Below, piece after piece: positions 8,432 through 15,941 of a DNA stretch of 29,147 nucleotides (position 1 is its first letter; the number at the start of each line of letters is the position of its first letter). Position numbers and translations under genes: made by a program. This stretch comes from Porticoccaceae bacterium (GTDB lineage Bacteria > Pseudomonadota > Gammaproteobacteria > Pseudomonadales > Porticoccaceae), in the NCBI GenBank assembly GCA_017858295.1, contig JAFMBU010000006.1:1-29147 (forward strand), read 5' to 3'. The notes under the pieces were generated by a model. It did not search any database. It was given only the letters and a program-made list of their open reading frames with translations, and had not been told where the DNA came from.

Positions 8432-10177
8432 ATGCAAATAATAATCCGCAAACTCCTTCTGAGCCTAGCTCTGATGTCTATCTGGATAACTGCGTCGGCG
8501 GAGAACGACTTTCTATCCAAGGCTGGCCAAAACGACTGGACAAACGAGATTGCTAGCCCAGAGTTTGTTCCGGTTGAACAGGCTTACAGCCTCGACGTCG
8601 TCATTGAAGAGCAGCGATTGCTGCTCAACTGGACAATTCGCGATGGCTACTACTTATACAGAGATCGCTTTAAGTTTGGATCTATGGATAGCAGTGCAGT
8701 TCTGGCTGCGCCACAATTTGCCAGCGGTTTAGTGAAGTGGGATGAGTATTTCGAAAAAGAGTTGGAAGTCTACTATCAGCAGACCACTGTTGTTCTGCCC
8801 TTCGCCACAGAAGCGACTCGTCTAAGCCTCGAAATTGAGTCTCAGGGCTGCGCCGATGCCGGGCTCTGCTACCCACCTTATAAGCAATGGCTAGATATAG
8901 ATCTGGTAAACGGCATTGTTGAAATCAGCAGTCAACCTTTTACCAGTCCACTCAGCAGCCCCCAGGCGTCAGACAATATTAGCGACACTGCATCCCTGCC
9001 ACTGGCCCTAGTACTCCTCTTTGCACTGGCTGGAGGCATGATTCTCAATCTAATGCCCTGTGTATTTCCCATACTATCGATCAAGGTGTTGAGTTTCACC
9101 ATGAATCACAAGACCGATCGCAGTCGACATATTCACGGCCTGGTCTACACCGCCGGCGTGGTATCCAGCTTTGTGGTGATCGCCATTGCTATGCTGTCAC
9201 TGCGCGCTGCAGGAGAGAGTATTGGCTGGGGCTTTCAATTGCAGTCGCCACTTTTCGTTATCTTCTTGATCTATCTATTTTTTGTTATGGGCCTTGGACT
9301 CTCGGGTTATCTTGAGATCGGCAGCAGCCTGATGTCAATGGGACAAAACAGCCAAAATGAAGAGGGTCTGCGCTCTTCGTTTATGACCGGTGTACTAGCG
9401 ACCACAGTTGCCAGTCCTTGCACTGCACCGTTTATGGGCCCGGCCCTAGGCTTTGCTATTAGCCAGTCGGCCTCCATTGCCATACTAGTATTTGCCTTTC
9501 TCGGCCTCGGCATGGCACTGCCGTTTATTCTATTGGCCTGGATTCCGGGTCTCACTAAGCGACTGCCGAAGCCAGGCCCCTGGATGGATGTATTCAAACA
9601 GTTTCTCGCTTTCCCGATCTATTTGACTGCCGTCTGGCTACTTTGGGTTGCCGGCCGCCAAACCTCTATCGACGTGGCAGCAGCAGTGATTATCGGTCTT
9701 GTTTTGCTAGTAATGGGCCTGTGGATATGGAAACTCAACAGCAAGCCACTGACTCGACTAATAGCAGCCCTGACATTTGCCGCTGCTCTGGCTGTACCTG
9801 TAGCGGCTATCTCCGAATCGAAAGTGGAGCCGGAATTTCTCACCTACTCACCAGAGCTGCTCGCTGACTTGCGCAATGACAATCAGCCGGTATTTATTAA
9901 TCTAACTGCCGACTGGTGCATTACCTGCTTGGTCAATGAACGCGTAGCGCTGAGTTCAGAAAAAGTGTTGGGATTGATGAGTGACAGTGGCATTAGCTAC
10001 CTCAAGGGCGACTGGACCAATAGCGACCCACAGATCACCGAACTGCTTGGGCGCTTCAACCGCAGCGGCGTACCACTGTATCTGCTCTATCCTCGAGGCC
10101 AAGGTGAAGCAGAGATTCTTCCGCAGATTCTCACTGAATCAATGGTTATTGACGCTCTCAATCAAGCGGCAAAGTGA
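8432..10177 (+). CDS. dsbD: thiol:disulfide interchange protein DsbD
   Basis: Inner-membrane reductase that carries electrons from cytoplasmic thioredoxin to the periplasm (DsbC/DsbG, cytochrome c maturation). It has 581 residues (E. coli 565). Order: signal peptide (about 1-23), periplasmic alpha domain with the cysteine pair C140/C146 (GCADAGLCYPP), eight-helix membrane domain with C210 (LNLMPCVFP) and C330 (ASPCTAPFMGP), and a C-terminal thioredoxin-like gamma domain with W495-C496-x-x-C499 (ADWCITC). All six redox cysteines are present, so it should be functional. The CITC spacer differs from the CVAC of E. coli. The ribosome site is poor (GCGAAAAAG). It lies upstream of aroQ, as in Pseudomonas. 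Confidence 0.96.
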   Translation: MQIIIRKLLLSLALMSIWITASAENDFLSKAGQNDWTNEIASPEFVPVEQAYSLDVVIEEQRLLLNWTIRDGYYLYRDRFKFGSMDSSAVLAAPQFASGLVKWDEYFEKELEVYYQQTTVVLPFATEATRLSLEIESQGCADAGLCYPPYKQWLDIDLVNGIVEISSQPFTSPLSSPQASDNISDTASLPLALVLLFALAGGMILNLMPCVFPILSIKVLSFTMNHKTDRSRHIHGLVYTAGVVSSFVVIAIAMLSLRAAGESIGWGFQLQSPLFVIFLIYLFFVMGLGLSGYLEIGSSLMSMGQNSQNEEGLRSSFMTGVLATTVASPCTAPFMGPALGFAISQSASIAILVFAFLGLGMALPFILLAWIPGLTKRLPKPGPWMDVFKQFLAFPIYLTAVWLLWVAGRQTSIDVAAAVIIGLVLLVMGLWIWKLNSKPLTRLIAALTFAAALAVPVAAISESKVEPEFLTYSPELLADLRNDNQPVFINLTADWCITCLVNERVALSSEKVLGLMSDSGISYLKGDWTNSDPQITELLGRFNRSGVPLYLLYPRGQGEAEILPQILTESMVIDALNQAAK

Positions 10178-10454
10178 TTTCAAAGACGTTAGCGTCAAAA
10201 TCTCTCACAATTGACGGAATTAGGCGAACTTACTGATTTTTAGCCTTTTCGGCTGCGAAAACCGCACTAAAAACCTCTATCTTCGCCGTTTCGGCAGAGC
10301 CGCATAATTCAAAAACAGCCATAATGTTGAATCTGGCAGGCATTTTCCGCTAAGTTCGCCGAAAAGGGTATTTTTTTAAGTATTCGTGGACAGTACTTTT
10401 ATTTTCGGGCAGACTTCCCTCCAATCTGGTCACCAACCTACACCGAGGGATCCA
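10178..10454 (+). other. dsbD-aroQ intergenic region with mutually exclusive long-range pairings
   Basis: This 277-bp non-coding stretch has GACG/CGTC (10185-10196), local hairpins AGCC-TTTTC-GGCT (10242-10254) and GCCG-TTT-CGGC (from about 10286), and two perfect 10-bp long-range complements. GGCGAACTTA (10223-10232) pairs with TAAGTTCGCC (10351-10360), and CCTTTTCGGC (10244-10253) pairs with GCCGAAAAGG (10358-10367). The right arms overlap by three bases, so the two pairings compete. The second ends just before a seven-T run (10371-10377). A TTGACG (10211-10216) just upstream could be a -35. This could be a dsbD terminator, an aroQ leader switch or a small RNA; I do not recognise a known riboswitch. 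Confidence 0.45.
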
Positions 10455-10892
10455 ATGGCTTCAATACTGGTACTTCATGGTCCAAACTTAAATTTACTCG
10501 GCTCTCGAGAGCCAGAAATTTATGGCGCCGAATCCCTTGAGCAAATTAATGCCGCTCTGGTTAGCCAGGCAGCCGCAGCCGGACACAGCCTCGATGCACT
10601 ACAAAGCAATGCCGAATTTGAGCTGATCCAGAGAATCCACGACGCTCGTGACGAAGCCATCGACTTTATTATTATCAATCCCGGCGCTTTTACCCATACC
10701 AGTGTCGCTCTGCGCGACGCACTACTGGGCGTTGAGATTCCGTTTATCGAAGTGCACCTCTCCAATGTTCACGCTCGAGAGGCCTTTCGTCACCACTCCT
10801 ATTTTTCCGATATCGCTGAAGGTGTTATTTGCGGCTTCGGCGCTAATAGCTACCAACTGGCCCTGCAAGCAGCGCTCGGCAAGCTGGGCTAA
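10455..10892 (+). CDS. aroQ: 3-dehydroquinate dehydratase, type II
   Basis: Third step of the shikimate pathway (3-dehydroquinate to 3-dehydroshikimate), cytoplasmic, usually a dodecamer. I chose the ATG at 10455, giving 145 residues, the normal type II length. It has a GAGGGA ribosome site just upstream and starts directly with the conserved MASILVLHGPNLNLLG. The frame stays open upstream to a GTG at 10386, but those 23 codons are not family-like. Motifs: GPNLNLLGSREP, catalytic Tyr23 in EIYG, QSNAEFELI, INPGAFTHTS, and the EVHLSNVHAREAFR segment with the catalytic His. It precedes accB by 65 bases, an association also found in Pseudomonas. Confidence 0.95.
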   Translation: MASILVLHGPNLNLLGSREPEIYGAESLEQINAALVSQAAAAGHSLDALQSNAEFELIQRIHDARDEAIDFIIINPGAFTHTSVALRDALLGVEIPFIEVHLSNVHAREAFRHHSYFSDIAEGVICGFGANSYQLALQAALGKLG

Positions 10893-10902
10893 GGCCTGGC
10901 TA

Positions 10903-10929
10903 TTGAACAGCGGACTTAAACCCTATTTT
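10903..10929 (+). promoter_or_regulatory. possible accBC promoter
   Basis: TTGAAC (10903-10908) and TATTTT (10924-10929) are separated by 15 bases, which is shorter than ideal, in an AT-rich stretch directly before accB. accBC may also be read through from aroQ. Confidence 0.25.
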
Positions 10930-10957
10930 TAAATTTATTTAAGAAAGAGAAAACTAC

Positions 10958-11422
10958 ATGGATATTCGCAAAGTCAAAAAACTCATTGAACTGCTCGAAG
11001 AATCGAACATCAATGAACTGGAAATTACCGAAGGTGAGGATTCTGTGCGCATCAGCCGCGGAGCTCCCATGCAAGCCTATGCCGCACCAGTACCAGTTGC
11101 CCAGCAACCGGCTACCATCACTGCGCCGGCACCTGCCGCTGCCCCGGCCGTGGCAGCAACTGCAGCCGCAGCCCCAGATGAACTTGCTGGGCACCTAGTC
11201 AAATCACCTATGGTCGGCACTTTCTACGCATCGCCTTCACCTGATTCAGCTGCCTTTGTCACAGTCGGCAGCACAGTAAAAGCTGGTGACGTACTCTGTA
11301 TCCTCGAAGCCATGAAAATGATGAATCAGATCGAAGCCGATAGAGCCGGTACCATTGGCGCCATACTTGCCGAAGATGGCGAGCCTATCGAATATGATCA
11401 GCCACTGTTCACTATCGTTTAA
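10958..11422 (+). CDS. accB: biotin carboxyl carrier protein of acetyl-CoA carboxylase (BCCP)
   Basis: Carrier subunit of acetyl-CoA carboxylase, which makes malonyl-CoA for fatty acid synthesis. It has 154 residues (E. coli 156). The N-terminal part (1-36) is followed by a flexible Ala/Pro-rich linker (about 37-73) and the biotinyl domain (about 78-154). The biotinylated lysine is K120 in EAMKMMNQIEAD. A purine-rich ribosome site (AAGAAAGAG) precedes the ATG. accC follows 20 bases after the stop, the standard accBC operon. Confidence 0.97.
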   Translation: MDIRKVKKLIELLEESNINELEITEGEDSVRISRGAPMQAYAAPVPVAQQPATITAPAPAAAPAVAATAAAAPDELAGHLVKSPMVGTFYASPSPDSAAFVTVGSTVKAGDVLCILEAMKMMNQIEADRAGTIGAILAEDGEPIEYDQPLFTIV

Positions 11423-11442
11423 CTGTAGCCAGGGATAAAATC

Positions 11443-12783
11443 ATGCTCGAAAAAGTCCTGATCGCAAATCGCGGCGAGATTGCTCTGCGCATTCTGCGCG
11501 CTTGTAAAGAATTGGACATTAAGACCGTTGCCGTTCACTCGAAAGTGGATGCGGATCTAAAACATGTCATGCTGGCTGATCAGTCGATCTGCATCGGCCC
11601 CAACCCTTCGGCAAAAAGCTATTTAAACATTCCAGCGATTATTAGCGCCATGGAAGTGACCGGCGCCACAGCAGTTCATCCCGGCTATGGTTTTCTTGCC
11701 GAGAATGCGGACTTTGCTGAGCAAGTGGAAAATAGCGGCTTTGTCTTTATCGGACCAACCGCCGAGTGCATCCGCATTATGGGTGACAAGGTTGCGGCGA
11801 TTAAGGCCATGAAAGCTGCGGGCGTTCCCACAGTGCCAGGCTCCGACGGCCCACTAAACGATGACCCGGCCGCGCTTCGCGCCATGGCCAAGAAAATTGG
11901 CTATCCGGTTATTATTAAAGCAGCTTCAGGCGGCGGCGGACGCGGTATGCGCATCGTTGAAAATGAAGAGACTCTGGTTAACTCCGTAGCCATTACTAAA
12001 TCCGAGGCTGAGGCTGCATTTGGTGACGGTACTGTTTATATGGAGAAGTTCCTGCAGAACCCGCGTCATGTTGAGGTTCAGGTACTCTCCGACGGCCAGG
12101 GCCATGCGATTCATCTGGGTGATCGCGACTGCTCACTGCAGCGACGTCACCAGAAGGTGTTAGAAGAGGCTCCGGCTCCGGGTATTCCCGAGGAAGCGCG
12201 ACAAGCGGTTTTTGAAAGCTGCACCAAGGCCTGCATCGAGATTGGCTATCGCGGCGCCGGCACTTTTGAATTCCTCTATGAAGATGGCGGCTTTTACTTT
12301 ATCGAGATGAATACTCGCGTTCAGGTAGAGCACCCAGTATCAGAGATGATTACCGGAATCGATATAGTTAAAGAGCAGCTGATGATCGCCAGCGGGCGGC
12401 CACTTAGCTTTACCCAGAAAGACGTTATCTTCCGCGGCCACTCTTTTGAGTGCCGAATCAACGCCGAAGATCCGGTCACCTTTATGCCACAACCTGGCAC
12501 GATCACCTCTTACCATGCCCCCGGCGGAAACGGAGTTCGAGTGGATTCTCATATCTACAATGGCTATCGCGTGCCACCGAATTATGACTCTCTGATCGGC
12601 AAAATCATCACCTATGGTCGCGATCGAGATTCGGCGCTTTCGCGCATGCGCAACGCCCTAGACGAAATGATGATTGACGGTATAAAAACCAATATTGAAC
12701 TGCATCAGGATCTAGTTCGCGATCCTGAGTTCCAGAAAGGCGGTGTCAATATTCATTATCTTGAGAAAAAGCTCGGACTGTAA
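11443..12783 (+). CDS. accC: acetyl-CoA carboxylase, biotin carboxylase subunit
   Basis: ATP-dependent carboxylation of biotin on BCCP, the first half-reaction of acetyl-CoA carboxylase. It has 446 residues (E. coli 449). It begins MLEKVLIANRGEIALRI, the typical N-terminus. The ATP-grasp fold shows the glycine-rich loop KAASGGGGRGM, the HVEVQVL strand and the FIEMNTRVQVEHPVSE active-site region. It is cotranscribed with accB. A hairpin spans the stop codon (12768-12801), and prmA begins 49 bases later. Confidence 0.97.
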   Translation: MLEKVLIANRGEIALRILRACKELDIKTVAVHSKVDADLKHVMLADQSICIGPNPSAKSYLNIPAIISAMEVTGATAVHPGYGFLAENADFAEQVENSGFVFIGPTAECIRIMGDKVAAIKAMKAAGVPTVPGSDGPLNDDPAALRAMAKKIGYPVIIKAASGGGGRGMRIVENEETLVNSVAITKSEAEAAFGDGTVYMEKFLQNPRHVEVQVLSDGQGHAIHLGDRDCSLQRRHQKVLEEAPAPGIPEEARQAVFESCTKACIEIGYRGAGTFEFLYEDGGFYFIEMNTRVQVEHPVSEMITGIDIVKEQLMIASGRPLSFTQKDVIFRGHSFECRINAEDPVTFMPQPGTITSYHAPGGNGVRVDSHIYNGYRVPPNYDSLIGKIITYGRDRDSALSRMRNALDEMMIDGIKTNIELHQDLVRDPEFQKGGVNIHYLEKKLGL

Positions 12784-12801
12784 TTTACAGTCCGGCGCTT
12801 T
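12768..12801 (+). terminator. hairpin straddling the accC stop codon
   Basis: The stem CGGACTG (12774-12780) pairs with CAGTCCG (12788-12794) around a TAATTTA loop that contains the accC stop and can partly close too. An outer AAAGC/GCTTT (12768-12772, 12797-12801) extends it. Only TTTATT follows, so it could be a leaky terminator, a processing or stability element between accC and prmA, or both. Confidence 0.5.
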
Positions 12802-12832
12802 ATTCAACTCGCTCTTCAAATAGGCCCATCCC

Positions 12833-13714
12833 ATGCAATGGCTCCAGCTGATTGTAGGTAGTACCCGTGATGCCAGTAGTGCAATTGAAGATGCAATGCT
12901 CGAACTAGGCGCAGTTTCAGTGACTCTGGAAGATGCCGCCGACCAGCCTATTTTGGAGCCCGGCGTTGGCGAAACGCCACTCTGGGACAACTGCACTATC
13001 AAAGCGCTGTTCCCAGACGACACAGATACAAACCAGACGACAGCCCAGCTGGAGCAGTTAGTTTCCCGACCACTGCAGCTGAGCTGGCAGCAGCTGGAAG
13101 ACAAAGACTGGTCCCAGGAGTGGAAGAAATATTTTTCACCGATGAAGTGTGGCGAACGCCTATGGATCTGTCCCAGCTGGATTGCACCACCAGATCCCGA
13201 GGGTATCAACCTAAGCCTAGACCCAGGCCTAGCCTTTGGTACCGGCAGCCACCCCACCACACATCTGTGCCTGCGCTGGCTCGACAAACAAGATTTAACC
13301 GGGCAAACGGTAATTGATTACGGCTGTGGCTCGGGTATTCTCGGTATTGCCGCCCTGCTATTAGGGGCTGAAAAAGTCATTGCCGTGGACAATGATCCTC
13401 AAGCATTACTGGCCACAAGAGACAATGCCGAGCGCAATAATATAGCCGCGGAGCGCATTAGCACCTACCTGCCTGAGGAACTTCCAGAAGATATAGTGGG
13501 CGAAACGATGCTGGCTAATATTCTTGCTGCGCCACTAATCGAACTGGCACCTAAACTTACGGCGTTGACCGCGAGCAATGGTTTGATCTGTTTGTCCGGC
13601 CTGCTTGAGCACCAGATCGCTGCAGTCTCGCAACCCTATCTTGCCCGTTTTAGCTTTTCTGACCCGGCAATTGAATCAGAATGGGCGCAGCTTGCTGCAC
13701 GTAAAACAGCTTGA
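12833..13714 (+). CDS. prmA: ribosomal protein L11 methyltransferase
   Basis: SAM-dependent methyltransferase that trimethylates amino groups of ribosomal protein L11. It has 293 residues, the same as E. coli PrmA. The N-terminal L11-recognition domain (about 1-55) is followed by the catalytic domain with LDPGLAFGTGSHPTT (129-143), SAM motif I DYGCGSG (162-168), the acidic ribose-binding VDND and the ANILAAPL motif. It has no strong visible ribosome site and is probably read through from accBC. Its stop TGA (13712-13714) is the first of four TGA copies in a 17-bp tandem repeat. Confidence 0.96.
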   Translation: MQWLQLIVGSTRDASSAIEDAMLELGAVSVTLEDAADQPILEPGVGETPLWDNCTIKALFPDDTDTNQTTAQLEQLVSRPLQLSWQQLEDKDWSQEWKKYFSPMKCGERLWICPSWIAPPDPEGINLSLDPGLAFGTGSHPTTHLCLRWLDKQDLTGQTVIDYGCGSGILGIAALLLGAEKVIAVDNDPQALLATRDNAERNNIAAERISTYLPEELPEDIVGETMLANILAAPLIELAPKLTALTASNGLICLSGLLEHQIAAVSQPYLARFSFSDPAIESEWAQLAARKTA

Positions 13715-13772
13715 GCGGATAAACAGCTTGAGCGGATAAAACAGCCTGAGCCAATGGACAGCCTGAGCCAAT
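13704..13772. repeat. four 17-bp tandem repeats starting at the prmA stop codon
   Basis: Units AAACAGCTTGAGCGGAT (13704-13720) and its exact copy (13721-13737), then diverged AAACAGCCTGAGCCAAT (13739-13755) and GGACAGCCTGAGCCAAT (13756-13772). Each unit contains a TGA in the same place; the first is the prmA stop. The first pair is identical, suggesting recent expansion by slippage or local duplication. Confidence 0.9.
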
Positions 13773-13826
13773 AAGCGGCAGGCTCCCGATGCTGCTAGAC
13801 TCAGCAAAACACTAGCTGGAAACCCC

Positions 13827-14561
13827 ATGTCACAACTCACCACTGGCTGCCCTAACTGCACCACCAAATTTCGTCTAACCCCAGAGCAACTAGATGCGGC
13901 TGGCGGTCTGGTGCGCTGCGGAAAATGCATGACTGTGTTTAATGCCAGCGACCATAGAATTGCCGCGCAGCAAGAGAGCAGCGCACAACCGGAAGATAGG
14001 GTTCATCTGCCGGTTATGACCGAATTACTGCACAGAGAATTTAGCCAGCAGCAAACGCCAGTAAAAAACAATAAACCCAGCAGAATTTTCCCGCAGCTAA
14101 TAATAATTTTAGTCGGCGCAATACTGTTAGCCGCACAGTACAGCTATTTTTTTAGCCGCGAACTCAGTCAGACTGAGGCCTATCGCCAACCATTGATCCA
14201 TTTCTGCCACTACAGTGGCTGCACAGTTGATCCGTTTCGGGATATAGACAAACTGGCCGTCAGGCAATTCGCAATTCACTCCGATTCCAACCAGCCTGGC
14301 GCCCTAACTGTTGATCTGATTATCGAGAACCGCGCGCTGTTCGACCAACCCTACCCCAAAATTGCTCTGCAGTTTTCCGATATGGAAAATCAGCTTGTTG
14401 CCGAGCGGGTATTTCTAGCTGAGCAATATTTACAGAACGACACGGAGAGCCTAGCAGCAGAGCCTAAATTGATCCCCAGAGGTACACAGAGGCGAGTTGT
14501 TTTTAGCCTAGTCGACCCCGGCGCGCAGGCGATCAATTATTCCGTCGAGCTAAAAAGATAA
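13827..14561 (+). CDS. zinc-ribbon (MJ0042-type) and DUF3426 membrane protein
   Basis: Protein of 244 residues. The N-terminus is a zinc ribbon with two Cys pairs, CPNC (8-11) and CGKC (about 31-34), in the MJ0042 style (TGCPNCTTKFRLTPEQL ... VRCGKC). A linker is followed by a transmembrane segment at about 93-110 (LIIILVGAILLAA) and a DUF3426 domain to the end. The family has no proven function. The position between prmA and dusB-fis is conserved in Pseudomonas-type genomes. The last codons, encoding VDPGAQAI, have a near-copy 107 bp downstream in the leader of dusB. Confidence 0.85.
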   Translation: MSQLTTGCPNCTTKFRLTPEQLDAAGGLVRCGKCMTVFNASDHRIAAQQESSAQPEDRVHLPVMTELLHREFSQQQTPVKNNKPSRIFPQLIIILVGAILLAAQYSYFFSRELSQTEAYRQPLIHFCHYSGCTVDPFRDIDKLAVRQFAIHSDSNQPGALTVDLIIENRALFDQPYPKIALQFSDMENQLVAERVFLAEQYLQNDTESLAAEPKLIPRGTQRRVVFSLVDPGAQAINYSVELKR

Positions 14562-14656
14562 TAAATCTCTGTTTTTCAATTGATCACTTTTTAATCAGCT
14601 AATCACAGGGTATCATTGTCGACCCTGACGCGCAGACCATTTATCCCGAGGCAAGT

Positions 14657-15646
14657 TTGTTCAATATCGGCCCCTATCAGATCAACCGAAAGACAGTGTT
14701 GGCACCTATGGCAGGTGTAACTGATCTACCCTTTCGCCAGCTCTGTCGTGAGATGGGCGCGGGGATGGTGGTATCCGAGATGGTCGCTGCAGATCCCAGC
14801 ACCTGGTCGAGTAAAAAATCAAAATTACGCATTCAGTTTGCCGATGAACCGGCACCGCGATCGGTCCAGATTGCAGGCTATGATCCATTGATGATGGCTG
14901 AAGCGGCGCGCTTTAATGTTCAGCAAGGTGCTGAAATTATTGATATCAACATGGGCTGCCCAGCGAAAAAAGTCCTCAAAAAAGCTGCCGGATCGGCGCT
15001 GCTGCAGCACCCGGATCTGGTGCAAGATATTCTCCGTGCTGTGGTCGACAGTGTCGATGTGCCTGTTACCTTAAAAATTCGCACCGGCTGGGATCGTCAA
15101 AATCGCAATGCAGTAACTATTGCCAAGATAGCTGAAGATGCAGGTATCGCCGCCCTGGCTATTCACGGTCGCACACGCGCCTGTCGCTTTGTTAAAGAAG
15201 TGGAATACGACACCATAGCCAATGTTGTCGAGGCCCTCTCTATTCCAGTTATCGCCAACGGTGATATCACCACTCCAGAAAAAGCCCTGGCTGTTTTAGA
15301 GCAGACTGGGGCCGCGGCGGTGATGATTGGCCGAGGCGCTCAGGGCAATCCCTGGATCTTCAATCAGATCAATCATTTCCTTGAGCATGGCGAAGCCGCA
15401 GCCAAACCCTCAATAGAAGAAATTGGCCTGGTGGTCTGCCGTCATCTGCTGGCGCTGCACGAGTTTTATGGCGCCTATGCCGGGGTGAAAATTGCCCGTA
15501 AACATATCGGCTGGTACTTTAGCGCGCTGCCAGGGGGGAAAGAATTTGCCCGCCACTTTAACCGAATCGAAGACCATCTTGAGCAACAGCATCTGCTGCT
15601 GCAGTTTTTCCAACAGCCTAATATTTTTCAGGAATTAGCCGCATGA
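14657..15646 (+). CDS. dusB: tRNA-dihydrouridine synthase B
   Basis: FMN- and NADPH-dependent reduction of a uridine in the D-loop of tRNA. It has 329 residues (E. coli 321). The start is TTG at 14657, with GAGG (14648-14651) 5 bases before it; the resulting MFNIGPYQINRKTVLAPMAG aligns with the E. coli DusB N-terminus, and no ATG lies near. The catalytic Cys101 is in NMGCPAKKV, followed by LKIRTGWD, IHGRTR and the FMN phosphate-binding IGRGAQGNPWIF. Its stop overlaps the fis ATG (ATGA), the classical dusB-fis operon. Confidence 0.96.
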   Translation: MFNIGPYQINRKTVLAPMAGVTDLPFRQLCREMGAGMVVSEMVAADPSTWSSKKSKLRIQFADEPAPRSVQIAGYDPLMMAEAARFNVQQGAEIIDINMGCPAKKVLKKAAGSALLQHPDLVQDILRAVVDSVDVPVTLKIRTGWDRQNRNAVTIAKIAEDAGIAALAIHGRTRACRFVKEVEYDTIANVVEALSIPVIANGDITTPEKALAVLEQTGAAAVMIGRGAQGNPWIFNQINHFLEHGEAAAKPSIEEIGLVVCRHLLALHEFYGAYAGVKIARKHIGWYFSALPGGKEFARHFNRIEDHLEQQHLLLQFFQQPNIFQELAA

Positions 15647-15924
15647 AATATGCACAGACCGGCACCGGCTCGGCACCTAAAGAGCCAAGCACTAAACAGC
15701 AGTCTCTGCAGCAGAGTGTTACCGAAGCTATGCAACGCTACTTTTCCGATCTCGATGGTCAGGCAACTCACGATCTCTATGGCATAGTGATGGCCGAAGT
15801 CGAACCACCACTGCTCAAGGCAGTGATGGCTTATACCAGACAAAATCAAAGTAGGGCTGCGGAAACCCTCGGCCTTAATCGCGGTACCCTGCGTAAAAAA
15901 TTAAAACAATACGACCTTCTGTAA
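15643..15924 (+). CDS. fis: DNA-binding protein Fis
   Basis: Nucleoid-associated global regulator and inversion/recombination factor, a homodimer. It has 93 residues (E. coli 98). The central part (SVTEAMQRYFSDLDG, DLYGIVMAEVEPPLL) and the C-terminal helix-turn-helix (NQSRAAETLGLNRGTLRKKL) are closely conserved. The ATG overlaps the dusB stop by 4 bases, so translation is coupled. purH starts 17 bases after the stop. Confidence 0.97.
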   Translation: MKYAQTGTGSAPKEPSTKQQSLQQSVTEAMQRYFSDLDGQATHDLYGIVMAEVEPPLLKAVMAYTRQNQSRAAETLGLNRGTLRKKLKQYDLL

Positions 15925-15941
15925 TCTTCCCTGAGGACTCT

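Noticed and set aside
8409..8441. A 10-codon ORF (ATG to TAA) overlapping the dsbD start, as a possible upstream regulatory ORF
   Set aside because: No ribosome binding site and no special codons; probably chance.
10386..10454. GTG-initiated N-terminal extension of AroQ
   Set aside because: The 23 extra residues are not like the family, while the ATG at 10455 has a good GAGGGA site and the standard start.
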